Program-made: the position numbers and the translations under genes | Assembly: GCF_003946885.1 (NCBI RefSeq) | Contig: NZ_RWKQ01000019.1 | Coordinates: 40,754 to 81,989 of the forward strand | Length of the DNA stretch: 41,236 bases | Reading direction: 5' to 3' | Source of the DNA: Specibacter cremeus | Lineage (GTDB): Bacteria; Actinomycetota; Actinomycetes; Actinomycetales; Micrococcaceae | Part shown: one piece after another, positions 7,619-15,143 of the stretch | Numbering within the stretch: the stretch's first letter is position 1 | Layout: each line of letters begins with the position of its first letter | Notes under the pieces: model-generated | Told to the model about the DNA's origin: nothing | Databases searched by the model: none | The model's input: the letters and a program-made list of their open reading frames with translations, nothing else

Positions 7619-8779
7619 GTGCTGCTGCTCGGTGCGCTGGAGGCGTTCGGGCCGCTGTCGATGGACCTGTACATGCCGTCGCTGCCGCACCTGGCCGCCT
7701 CGCTGCACACCACGGACACGCTCGCCCAGGCGACCATGTCGGTGTGCATGATCGGTCTCGGCGTCGGCCAGCTGGTCGCCGGCCCGCTCAGCGACCGGTA
7801 TGGACGACGGCGGCCCCTCCTGATCGGGGTCGGCCTGTTTGCGCTGTTCTCACTGGCCTGCGTGTTCGCACCGAACATCGAGGTGCTGCTGGCCGTGCGG
7901 TTCCTGCAGGGACTGGCCGGGTCCGCCGGCGTCGTCATCACCCTGGCGATCGCCCGCGACCTGTTCAGCGGCGTCGAATTGTCCAAGATGCTCTCGCTGC
8001 TGGCGCTGGTCAGCGCCTCGGCGCCCATCTTGGCCCCGATCGCCGGCGGCCAGCTGGCCCGGGCCATGGACTGGCGCGGCATCTTCGGCGTGCTGGCCGG
8101 GATCGGCGCGCTGTTGTTCGTGCTGGCCGCGACCCTGCTGCGCGAGAGCCACCCGCACGGGCAGCGCACCGCGGCCGGGTTCCATGGCACGGCCCGCCAA
8201 TTCCGGGAGCTGGCCCGGGACCGGCTGTTCGTGGTGCTGCTGGTGACGTCCGCCGCCAGCGGGGTCGGGTTCTTCACGTACCTGTCGATGTCCAGCTTCG
8301 TCATGCAGAACCAGTTCGGTTTCACGCCGCAGCTGTTCAGCCTGGTGTTCGCGCTCAACGCGCTGGCCAACATGGGCGGGTCCCAGGTCAGCCGTGCGCT
8401 GGTGGGCCGTCTCGGGCCGCTGCGCACCTACCTGGCCGGGTACGGGGCCACCGTGCTCGTGGTGTTGGCCATGCTGGCGGCCGCCCTGCTCTCGGCGCCG
8501 CCTCTGGTGTTCCTATTGTGCCTGGCGGCCTACTTGGCCGCCGGGTCGATCAGCGGGCCGAACACGACCACGCTGGCCATGAACGGGCATGGTGAACGGG
8601 CCGGGACGGCGGCCGCTATGTTCGGCATGGCCATGTTCGTGGTGGGTCCCATCGTGTCTCCGCTCGCCGCGTTGGGCGGGGCGACGGCGGCAACCATGGC
8701 GTTGACCATCGCCGGCGCCGTGCTCGTGGCCGGCGCGCTGGCGTTCACGATCGTCCGCCGCCGCGCCCGCCACGCATGA
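7619..8779 (+). CDS. Bcr/CflA-type MFS transporter, start uncertain
   Basis: Major facilitator of the DHA1 Bcr/CflA drug:proton antiporter type with 12 predicted membrane segments. The first is GALEAFGPLSMDLYMPSLP, followed by the motif A loop GPLSDRYGRRRPL and FLQGLAGSAG. The start is unclear. The only in-frame start after the previous stop that keeps segment 1 is a GTG at 7619, giving 386 residues with almost no N-terminal tail and no good ribosome site. A GTG at 7575 overlaps the previous TGA exactly as in esterase 2 and would begin MSTLELAAPG, but in another frame, so a one-base indel between 7575 and 7619 (real or sequencing error) is plausible. As last gene of the operon it could export a product or a toxic intermediate. 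Confidence 0.82.
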   Translation: MLLLGALEAFGPLSMDLYMPSLPHLAASLHTTDTLAQATMSVCMIGLGVGQLVAGPLSDRYGRRRPLLIGVGLFALFSLACVFAPNIEVLLAVRFLQGLAGSAGVVITLAIARDLFSGVELSKMLSLLALVSASAPILAPIAGGQLARAMDWRGIFGVLAGIGALLFVLAATLLRESHPHGQRTAAGFHGTARQFRELARDRLFVVLLVTSAASGVGFFTYLSMSSFVMQNQFGFTPQLFSLVFALNALANMGGSQVSRALVGRLGPLRTYLAGYGATVLVVLAMLAAALLSAPPLVFLLCLAAYLAAGSISGPNTTTLAMNGHGERAGTAAAMFGMAMFVVGPIVSPLAALGGATAATMALTIAGAVLVAGALAFTIVRRRARHA

Positions 8780-8822
8780 CATCAAGACTCGGCCCAAGTC
8801 ACGTACGGTGAACAGCCCGGCG

Positions 8823-9938
8823 TCAGGGAGTGCTCGGCGCCGCCATCCTGCGCTTCTGCACCGCAACCTCCTTGGAAAGGAGCTGCGCAACGACGAACGC
8901 GGCGTCGCGGCCCATCCCGATGAGTGCGGCCGAGAGCGGCGAGTACTGGAACGGCAGCCCGACGAACGCCAAGCCCGGCACGCCGACGGCCAGTCCGCGC
9001 ACGTGAGCGGGTAGACCGTTCCCACCGAACGCTGCCGGGATATCGATCCATCCCAGGTCGGGCAGCGATCCCGTACACCACACCACGGTCGTGGCATCCA
9101 CGATCTCGCCGTCTTCGAGCGCAGGGCGGCCGTCGCTGACGCCGACGACCCGGCCGACCTGCCGGACACCGGCGTCGGCGAGGTCGCGACCGTGGTTGCG
9201 CACGCGATTCACTCCGTGTCCGCGATGCTCCTTCAGGAACCGCTGGCCGCGCTTGGTGTCGAGGGTGACCCGCAGCAGGTGGCGCAGGAAGACGCCGGAG
9301 AGCAGGTTGCCGAGCGGGGTGTCCACGCGAAATGGCACCTCCCCGGGGTTGCGTCCGGCGAGGGTCGTGGCGTGTCCGGATTCCGCCGCCTCGAGCGCGA
9401 TGTCCGTGCCGGAGTTCGCGGCCCCGACCACGAGCACCGGCCCCGGTGCGAGATCCTCCGGACCGATGTAGTCAAGCGAGTGCCGCTGGCGGATCGTCGC
9501 ATCGAGCTCCGACGCGAAGCGCGGCCGGATCGGGCGATGGTGGGCACCGGCGGCGACCACGACGCGCTCGGCGAGCACCTCATCGCCAGTCGACAGGACC
9601 AGGCGGAAGGCATCATCCGTGCGGGAGAGCCGGTCCACGCGTACACCCATGCGCAGCGGAAACGCATGCGCCTGGGTGTACGCCTCCAGATAGTCGGCGA
9701 ACTGACCCGCGGTCGGGAACTCGAAAGCCCCGATGGGCAGCCGCATCCCCGGCAGCTCGCAGAATCGCCGCGCCGTGAACAGCCGCAGCGAGCGGTACCG
9801 TTCGCGCCACGGATCGCCGACTCGGGGATGGGCGTCGATCACCTCGAAGGAGACGGCGCGCTCGGCAAGAAGCCGCGCGGTGTGAAGACCGGCCGCGCCG
9901 GCCCCGATGACAACAGTATTGACGGCAGTGGTGGACAT
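8823..9938 (-). CDS. FAD-dependent NAD(P)-binding oxidoreductase (FMO-like)
   Basis: Flavoprotein of about 371 residues with two Rossmann motifs: GAGAAG near the N-terminus for FAD and GAANSG in the middle for NAD(P)H. This is the layout of flavin monooxygenase / Trk-type oxidoreductases. PRVGDPWRERYRSLRLFT is the typical segment after the first beta-alpha-beta unit. I start it at the ATG at 9938 because AGGAGG (complement of 9944-9949) lies 5 nt upstream, which excludes the longer frame to 9989. It lies 68 bp downstream of the LuxR-type regulator on the same strand and is probably its target. Substrate unknown. Confidence 0.85.
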   Translation of the reverse strand: MSTTAVNTVVIGAGAAGLHTARLLAERAVSFEVIDAHPRVGDPWRERYRSLRLFTARRFCELPGMRLPIGAFEFPTAGQFADYLEAYTQAHAFPLRMGVRVDRLSRTDDAFRLVLSTGDEVLAERVVVAAGAHHRPIRPRFASELDATIRQRHSLDYIGPEDLAPGPVLVVGAANSGTDIALEAAESGHATTLAGRNPGEVPFRVDTPLGNLLSGVFLRHLLRVTLDTKRGQRFLKEHRGHGVNRVRNHGRDLADAGVRQVGRVVGVSDGRPALEDGEIVDATTVVWCTGSLPDLGWIDIPAAFGGNGLPAHVRGLAVGVPGLAFVGLPFQYSPLSAALIGMGRDAAFVVAQLLSKEVAVQKRRMAAPSTP

Positions 9939-10006
9939 GAGAACCTCCTGATCTGGTTCACGGTATCCACGCGCGCTCTGGGCTCGCATCGGCAGAAATG
10001 ACCATT

Positions 10007-11620
10007 TCAGGATGCCGCGGCCAGGCCGTTCTTGAAGGCGTACGCCGTGGCAGCCGACCGGCTCGAAACGGCGAGCTTGACGAGGATGTTGCTGACGTGC
10101 CGGGCGACCGTGCGCTCACTGAGGAACAACTCCTCGGCGATGCGACGGTTCGACCACCCCCGCGCCACCAGTCCCAGCACTTCGCGCTCGCGCGCACTCA
10201 ACCCTGCCGCAGCTCCGGCACCGGTCTTCGCGGCCGATGCGGCCCGTTCGAGCCGTTTCAGGTCGGGTACCGCCCCGAGCGACTCCAGCACGCCACGGGC
10301 GGCGTCGAACTCGAGCTGAGCGCCGCCCTCATCGCCCGTGGCACGCACAACCTCACCGATCGCGATCCGGGTGATTGCGGCCTCGTAGGGCGCATCGAGT
10401 CGCCGCCATTGCGCCCACGATGCGCGCAGCGCACGCAGCGCATCGGCATGGGCGCCGTCGACGAGGGCGCACATGCCTCGGGTCCTGGTCGCGAGGGCGT
10501 GCAGATACAAGGTGTCGAATGCGGCAGCGGATGCCTCAAGCGCCTGTGCTGCGGCCCGTGCGTCGGGCGTGAGATGCCGCTCGAGGGCCACTTGCACGGC
10601 GCACGCGAGCAGGTCGGCACGCTGCGCGGGCTCGGTGGCCGTGTCCAGCGCCGACTCCAGCCCCACCCACGCCGCCGTCAGCTCACCGGCGTCGCGGTGC
10701 AGCATCGCCAGGCACGGCTGCACGGCTCTACCGAAGGCGGCCGCCTTCCGCAATGCGGCGTGCGCGTCGGCGGCCCGGCCGGCGACCCGATGCAGCTCCG
10801 CAGTGCGGTACCAGGCGTTGCCGAGCGTTTCGATCCGCCGGTCGGTCGCGCAGACATGCTCGACCGCCTCGGTGGCGGCGGCCCACTCCCCGCCCAGCTG
10901 CAACACGGCCGCACGATGCAACGTACACTCACCGCGGAACAGTTCCAACCCCCGCTGCGCATCGCACCAGGTGCCCAGTTCGCGGGTCCACACCCTCGCC
11001 CGCTCGATGTCGCCGCGCCCGAGCAGGCTCGCGATCACCGCGCAGAAAGCGGGGCCGGCGGCCCGGTCGCTGACCCGGCCGTCCGCGATCATGAGGATCA
11101 CGCGGTCCAGCAGCGCGACCGCCTCGCCGGCGCGGCCGAGGCCGAGCAGGGCACGACCGAGCCCCATGGTGGCCAGCGTCTCGGTGTCAGTGTCGGCGGC
11201 CGCCCTCGCGTCGTCGATCGCCGCTTCGAAGAGCGGGGCGGATGCCAACGCGTCGCCGCGAGCGAGCGCCTCCATCGCCAGGCAATGCGCACGCATGGCC
11301 TCGGTCGCCGCCGACGCGTCGGGGCGTTCGCACAGCTCCATGAGACGACCCAGCCAGGCACTCGCCCGCACGGCGTCGCCGTGCTCGGCGAACGTGAATC
11401 CGAGCCAGAACACGCAGCGCACCGCAGATGCGAGATCGCCGTCCTCCAGGTAGCGAAGGTGGGCTCGATCCCAAGCTCGGGTGCTCACCTCATCATGGCC
11501 GAGGAACCACGCCGCTTGGGCGAGTTCATCCAGCTCGCCACCGCCGAGCGCTTCCTCGCGGGCGCAGAGGTGCTGATACCGGCCTGTCCAGTCCACGACC
11601 GGAGTGTCGCGGATCGCCAT
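10007..11620 (-). CDS. LuxR-family transcriptional regulator with TPR-like region
   Basis: Regulator of 537 residues. The C-terminus (about 475-530) is a clear LuxR/GerE helix-turn-helix: [40 protein letters not shown]. The remaining 470 residues are Ala/Leu-rich helical repeats such as [13 protein letters not shown] and [17 protein letters not shown], resembling the tetratricopeptide part of large LuxR proteins but without the P-loop ATPase domain of the LAL/MalT type. TACTGT sits 5 nt before the ATG, consistent with a leaderless transcript. It probably controls the adjacent FAD oxidoreductase. The signal it senses is not visible. Confidence 0.88.
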   Translation of the reverse strand: MAIRDTPVVDWTGRYQHLCAREEALGGGELDELAQAAWFLGHDEVSTRAWDRAHLRYLEDGDLASAVRCVFWLGFTFAEHGDAVRASAWLGRLMELCERPDASAATEAMRAHCLAMEALARGDALASAPLFEAAIDDARAAADTDTETLATMGLGRALLGLGRAGEAVALLDRVILMIADGRVSDRAAGPAFCAVIASLLGRGDIERARVWTRELGTWCDAQRGLELFRGECTLHRAAVLQLGGEWAAATEAVEHVCATDRRIETLGNAWYRTAELHRVAGRAADAHAALRKAAAFGRAVQPCLAMLHRDAGELTAAWVGLESALDTATEPAQRADLLACAVQVALERHLTPDARAAAQALEASAAAFDTLYLHALATRTRGMCALVDGAHADALRALRASWAQWRRLDAPYEAAITRIAIGEVVRATGDEGGAQLEFDAARGVLESLGAVPDLKRLERAASAAKTGAGAAAGLSAREREVLGLVARGWSNRRIAEELFLSERTVARHVSNILVKLAVSSRSAATAYAFKNGLAAAS

Positions 11621-11630
11621 GCACTACAGT

Positions 11631-11717
11631 ATGCGGGTGAGCCTGCACCGCCGCAAGGACGCGGACTCGACAGTCCTCTGCCTCGACGAGTTCGGCCCGG
11701 AGAAGACCTGGGTCTGA
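11631..11717 (+). pseudogene. Possible IS630-type transposase fragment
   Basis: A 28-codon open frame contains the string VLCLDEFGPEKTW. The part CLDEFGP resembles the second catalytic Asp segment of IS630-family transposases (often DEFGP followed by LN). Nothing else of such a gene is present on either side. If genuine it is a short relic at the border of the decayed region; a chance match cannot be excluded. Confidence 0.3.
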
Positions 11718-11764
11718 GGCGCGTTATGTGGGTTGTTTTCGGCGTGTTGCCTTGATTTGTGGTG

Positions 11765-11811
11765 CCTCTGCGGCGTACCAGCGGTTGTCCAAGACCGTTG
11801 GACCGCAGAGG
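11765..11811. repeat. Two-tier hairpin ahead of transposase relic
   Basis: CCTCTGCGG and CCGCAGAGG form a perfect 9-bp outer stem. Inside it CCAGCGGT pairs with ACCGTTGG (7 of 8). The hairpin sits directly before the transposase relic and could be the subterminal end structure of the element or a transcription terminator. No T-tract follows. Confidence 0.55.
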
Positions 11812-11821
11812 TGTTCCCGTG

Positions 11822-12113
11822 GTGCCCACTGAAGACCTGTTTGTCTACGTCTCTGTCGTTGCCGATGACGGGATCGGCACCGACGCGATCCGCATCCCAC
11901 CCAGGCCGGGCCCGGCCCCGGCCTGCAGCGATGCCGAACCGGTGACCATCGCCGCGGTGCCCGCGACTGGGCGCACCTGTTCCCGCACCCGCCAATCCGA
12001 GGCCGACCGGCGCATCCGCCGGCTGGCGGCGCCTTCGACCAGCTGCGCGCCCTGCTCCTCGACCGGCACGCCCGCTTCGGCCGCGCCGCCGCCCACGGCG
12101 AGTGGCTCCACGG
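11822..12113 (+). pseudogene. Decayed DDE transposase remnant (IS982-like)
   Basis: Reading on the + strand, VPTEDLFVYVSVVADDG..RPGPAPACSDAEPVTIAAV (frame 1), then DWAHLFPHPP (frame 2), then QSEADRRIRRL, then AFDQLRALLLD, then HARFGRAAAHGEWLHGFR give the ordered pieces of one transposase split over several frames, with an internal deletion before HARFG. The pieces resemble IS982/IS4-like DDE transposases (SDAE..T.A near the N-terminus, FP..P.QSE.NRR.R, and FGRDAAHGEWFYGF). Family assignment is from memory and should be searched. The element lacks its C-terminal half and ends exactly where the SIR2-like remnant begins. Confidence 0.6.
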
Positions 12114-12470
12114 CTTCCGGCCGGCCTCCTTGTCCTTCTCAGTGGCCTCGAAATAGCCCGCCAGCAGCGCGCTGCCTGCCACACGGGTCCGTCCAAGCTG
12201 CTCGTGCAGCGCGGAATACCCCGGCTCCCGTCCGTCGCCGTGCTCGCCCCGCCACGTCTCGATGTCTGCGTCCGTCGGGTCGTCATCAAGCGGGGTGCCG
12301 GCGGCGGTCGCGGCCCTGCGGACCAGGTTCGTGATCACACCCCATCCTGTGGGTATGCCGGCTCCCGTGGACGTGCCCGAGCCGAGCAGGAGCGCATACA
12401 CGCCCGGCTGCGCGTGCATGGCCAAGGCAAGGCTGATACACGGATCTATGGAAGCTGCCGGTGCGCTCAT
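12114..12470 (-). pseudogene. Truncated SIR2-like (defence-type) protein, N-terminal part
   Basis: From the ATG at 12470, 119 residues match the start of SIR2-like proteins of the defence-associated (SIR2_2) type: the NAD-binding signature LLLGSGTSTGAGIPTGW at about 27-43, and the helical PGYSALHEQLGRT..GYFEATEKDKEAGRK. Intact relatives are many hundreds of residues long and continue after GRK with a PT.AH motif. Here the frame enters the transposase relic at about 12114 and homology stops. The gene was evidently cut by the mobile element or an associated deletion. No partner defence gene remains nearby. Confidence 0.65.
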
Positions 12471-12571
12471 GATGCCAAAGTGCGGCTGTCCACCTCGATC
12501 GCAGACTCGCCGCCGAGATACTGTTTTGGGCGTGGGGATGGTCGTAACGTACGTGCCGTCGGTTCTTCGGG
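12471..12571. other. Short intergenic stretch upstream of SIR2 relic
   Basis: The 101 bp between the SIR2-like relic and the sigma-factor gene hold no gene I can support and no clear promoter. Together with the relics, the 950-bp interval 11621-12571 contains no intact coding sequence. Confidence 0.6.
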
Positions 12572-13495
12572 TCAGTCCGCGCTCCGGCGGACCTGGTTCG
12601 CCTCGCGGATGACCGCCCACGCGTCGGCGACCGGGCCCACGTGGCCGAGCTTGTCGGGGTTGATCACCGTGCGGATCGCCTGGATGCGCCCGCCGAGTAT
12701 GTCGAGCGTCCAGGTGTTGAGAACCTTGCCGTCCCGGTCGCGGAAGATCGCCCCGGGCTGGCCGTTCACCTCGTGCGGCTCCACCGTCCCCCCGATCCGG
12801 GCGAACCAGGGCAGCGCGGAGGCCAGCACCCGGGCCACGTTCTGGGCGCCGAAGATGCCCCGGCCCCACTGGGGTGCCTTGCCGCCGCTGTCCGCGACCA
12901 GCTGCACGTCGGCGGCAAGCAGTTCCCGCAGGCCCTCGACGTCGCCTTCCCGCAGCGCGTCGAAGAAGCGCCCCGCCAGCGCATTGCGCTCCCTGCGGTC
13001 CGCTGCGAACCGCGGGCGTCCTTCGTCCATGTGGCGGCGCGCCCGCACCGCGAGTTGGCGGCACGCCGCCTCCGAGCGGCCCACCGCGGAGGCGATCTCG
13101 GGGAAACCGAAGCCGAACACCTCGCGCAGCACGAAGACCGCCCGCTCGAGCGGGCTCAGCCGCTCGAGCAGCAGCAGGGCCGCCATCGAGACCGAGTCGG
13201 CCAGTTCCGCCGCGCGGGCGGGATCGCTGTACGGATCGCTGACCAGTGGCTCGGGGAACCACTGACCCACGTACGTCTCCCGCCGGACTCTGGCCGAGCG
13301 CAGCACGTCGATGGAGATCCGGGTGACGGCGGCCGAGAGAAAGGCCTTGGTCGAGGTGGGAAGGGTCGGGGAGCCGTCATAGCGCAACCAGGTCTCCTGG
13401 ACGGCGTCCTCGGCATCGCCCACGCTGCCCAGGATTCGGTAGGAGATCGCGAACAGCAGCGGCCGCAGCGCCTCGAACTCTTCGACCCGGCTCAC
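12572..13495 (-). CDS. sigJ: ECF41-family RNA polymerase sigma factor (SigJ-like)
   Basis: Extracytoplasmic-function sigma factor of group ECF41, 307 residues. Sigma2 spans about 5-70 (DAEDAVQETWLR) and sigma4 about 105-160. A C-terminal SnoaL-like extension follows (about 170-307), which in this group replaces an anti-sigma factor by modulating activity in cis. The group's signature motifs are present: WFPEP at 79-83 (usual WLPEP), DSGGK at 202-206 (usual DGGGK) and NPDKL at 279-283. The GTG start at 13495 overlaps the TGA of the upstream epimerase gene. ECF41 genes are known to sit beside COE genes (carboxymuconolactone decarboxylase, oxidoreductase or epimerase), which fits here. Confidence 0.92.
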   Translation of the reverse strand: MSRVEEFEALRPLLFAISYRILGSVGDAEDAVQETWLRYDGSPTLPTSTKAFLSAAVTRISIDVLRSARVRRETYVGQWFPEPLVSDPYSDPARAAELADSVSMAALLLLERLSPLERAVFVLREVFGFGFPEIASAVGRSEAACRQLAVRARRHMDEGRPRFAADRRERNALAGRFFDALREGDVEGLRELLAADVQLVADSGGKAPQWGRGIFGAQNVARVLASALPWFARIGGTVEPHEVNGQPGAIFRDRDGKVLNTWTLDILGGRIQAIRTVINPDKLGHVGPVADAWAVIREANQVRRSAD

Positions 13496-14414
13496 GCCAG
13501 CTCTTCCTTGAAGCCCTGGCGCCACGAGGGGTAGCGCAGCTCCCAGCCGAGTTCGCGCTTCGCCTTGGCATTGGAAAAGCCGCGACCCTCGGTCATCATC
13601 ATCACGGCCATGTCCCCGGCCAGCAGCCGGGCCAGCCAGGCGGGGACCCGCATGGGCCGCTTCGCACCCGCACACTCAGCCAGGTACGGCAGCCATACGC
13701 CGGCAGGGGCCGGCTCGTCGTCGACCACGTTGAACACTCCCCGGGCGTGCTGTTCCACGGCCAGCACCGTGGCGCCGGCCGCGTCGTCGAGATGCACCCA
13801 CGAGTTGTAGCCGGTGCCGCCGCCGACCAGCGGGTACTGCCGCTTGCGCACCAGCGTGACCTGGTCGTCGATGGCCCCAGGTCCATACAATGCCCCGTAC
13901 CGCAGGACGGCCCCGCCGGCGGTGACCACCACGTCCTCCAGGTGGTGCAGCGCGTCCGACAGCGCGGCCGCGAGGTCCGGGTTCAGCGGGTCCTCCTCGG
14001 TGTTGACCCAGGGGCCCGTGCGGACGGCGTTGAAGGCGCCGAAGCCCTGGGCCACCAGGTGGGACACCCCGGCGGCCTCGGCGGCGGCGAGCAGGTGGTC
14101 CGTCCCCTCGGTGCGCAGCCGGTTGGTGACTGCGAAGAACCTGTCGGGATGCCTCAAATCCGGCTTGCCGGCGTGCGCCGCGGACAGCCCCGTCATCTGG
14201 TGCACGATCACATCCGGCCGGGCCGTGGCCACCGCCTCGCCGACCGACGCCGCATCCAGGCCGTCCATCACCACTGCCTCGGCGCCCAGCTGCTCCAGCA
14301 ATCCCACCGTGCCCGGATCCGTCGTCGTCCCCGTCACCTGGTGGCCCCTCGCCACGAGCTGCGGCACCAGCCGCCGCCCACAACCCCCGTCCCGCCTGCC
14401 ACGAACACCCGCAT
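13492..14414 (-). pseudogene. ECF41-associated NAD-dependent epimerase (COE), apparent frameshift
   Basis: NAD(P)-binding epimerase/dehydratase of about 307 residues, the COE partner of the sigma factor. The start is MRVFVAGGTGVVG (ATG 14414, AAGG 8 nt upstream). The continuation RRLVPQLVARGH..VIVHQMTGLS..SWVHLDDAAGATV..GVFNVVDDEP, ending KEELA, lies in a different frame. The switch is at about 14370-14380, in GGGCGGCGGCTGG, where one base is missing relative to the expected GVVGRRLVPQL. The break falls inside the Rossmann glycine loop. Either the gene is inactive or the base was lost in sequencing. Its stop overlaps the sigJ start (GTGA). Confidence 0.8.
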
Positions 14415-14457
14415 GGCCATCACCTTCCTGATTCCAGAGCCTTTCTCCTGAACCCAA

Positions 14458-14484
14458 GACGAGACAGCCCGGCCGTCTGTGACA
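14458..14484 (-). promoter_or_regulatory. Predicted ECF41-dependent promoter of the COE-sigJ pair
   Basis: Reading the minus strand, TGTCACA (complement of 14478-14484), 16 bp of spacer and CGTC (complement of 14458-14461) match the published ECF41 target promoter (TGTCACA at -35, CGTC at -10). It lies about 45 bp upstream of the epimerase start, giving a leader of roughly 35-40 nt. The sigma factor probably drives its own operon through it. Confidence 0.75.
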
Positions 14485-14559
14485 TGGCAGCGACGTGAGC
14501 ACAACCCGGAATCCGCCACGTGGTTCCCCTCGCGGCGTCCCGGTGATAGCCTCGCCACC

Positions 14560-15018
14560 ATGCCGCTGGGTTGGAAGCTTGTCATCGATGCCGCCAACGC
14601 GCCAAGCCTCGCGGATTTCTGGGCCGCCGTACTCGGCTACGACGTCGAGGATCCCTCACCGCTTATCGACCGTTTGCTGTCAGCGGGGCAACTGCCTGAA
14701 ACGGCGGTCGCGGAGCACGACGGCCACCATATCTTCCGCGGTTTTTCCGCCATACGCCACCCGGATGACCCCTTCGACCCGGTAAGCGGCGTGGGCCAGG
14801 GCCGGCGCTTGCTGTTTCAAGACGTGCCAGAACCCAAGACCGTCAAGAATCGCCTGCATGTCGATGTGCATGCTCCGCCGGGCACCCTGGATGATCACGT
14901 TGTGCGTCTGGAGGCCCTTGGTGCCCAACGCGTTGCAGAGTTTGACAAGGGACCGGCCGGACACTGGTGGGTGATGCGGGATCCCGAGGGAAACGAGTTC
15001 TGCATCGCTCAGGCGTAA
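14560..15018 (+). CDS. VOC (glyoxalase-like) family protein
   Basis: Protein of 152 residues with the paired beta-alpha-beta-beta-beta modules of the vicinal oxygen chelate superfamily, nearest the Glyoxalase_6 type: WKLVIDAANAPSLADFWAAVLGYDVED at the start, NRLHVDVHAPPG for the second module, and the closing VMRDPEGNEFCIAQA. The reaction is unknown; many such actinobacterial proteins are uncharacterised. I prefer the ATG at 14560 because TAGCCT lies 7 nt before it, the spacing of a leaderless -10 box; the longer frame from 14479 adds non-conserved residues. Convergent with the ABC operon. Confidence 0.82.
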   Translation: MPLGWKLVIDAANAPSLADFWAAVLGYDVEDPSPLIDRLLSAGQLPETAVAEHDGHHIFRGFSAIRHPDDPFDPVSGVGQGRRLLFQDVPEPKTVKNRLHVDVHAPPGTLDDHVVRLEALGAQRVAEFDKGPAGHWWVMRDPEGNEFCIAQA

Positions 15019-15074
15019 CCCGACGCACCCGCACAAGGTGACATCCCGCCGTCGTGCCTGAAAACCAAAACCAG

Positions 15075-15122
15075 GGCGCACTTGCGCACGAAAACCGGCG
15101 GATTTCCGTGCGCAAGTGCGCC
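15075..15122. terminator. Perfect 16-bp-arm hairpin between convergent genes
   Basis: GGCGCACTTGCGCACG (15075-15090) and its exact reverse complement (15107-15122) enclose a 16-nt AT-richer loop. It lies between the VOC gene and the end of the ABC operon, so it can serve both as a terminator, although no long T-run follows. Confidence 0.7.
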
Positions 15123-15143
15123 GCAGTTGAGCGGGGTAGAGAC

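Noticed and set aside
12471-12571. Toxin or partner gene beside the SIR2-like relic
   Set aside because: Only about 100 bp remain before sigJ and no open frame with plausible content is present.
12102-13265. A 387-codon plus-strand ORF across the relics and sigJ
   Set aside because: It runs antisense to the well-supported sigma factor and its translation shows no domain.
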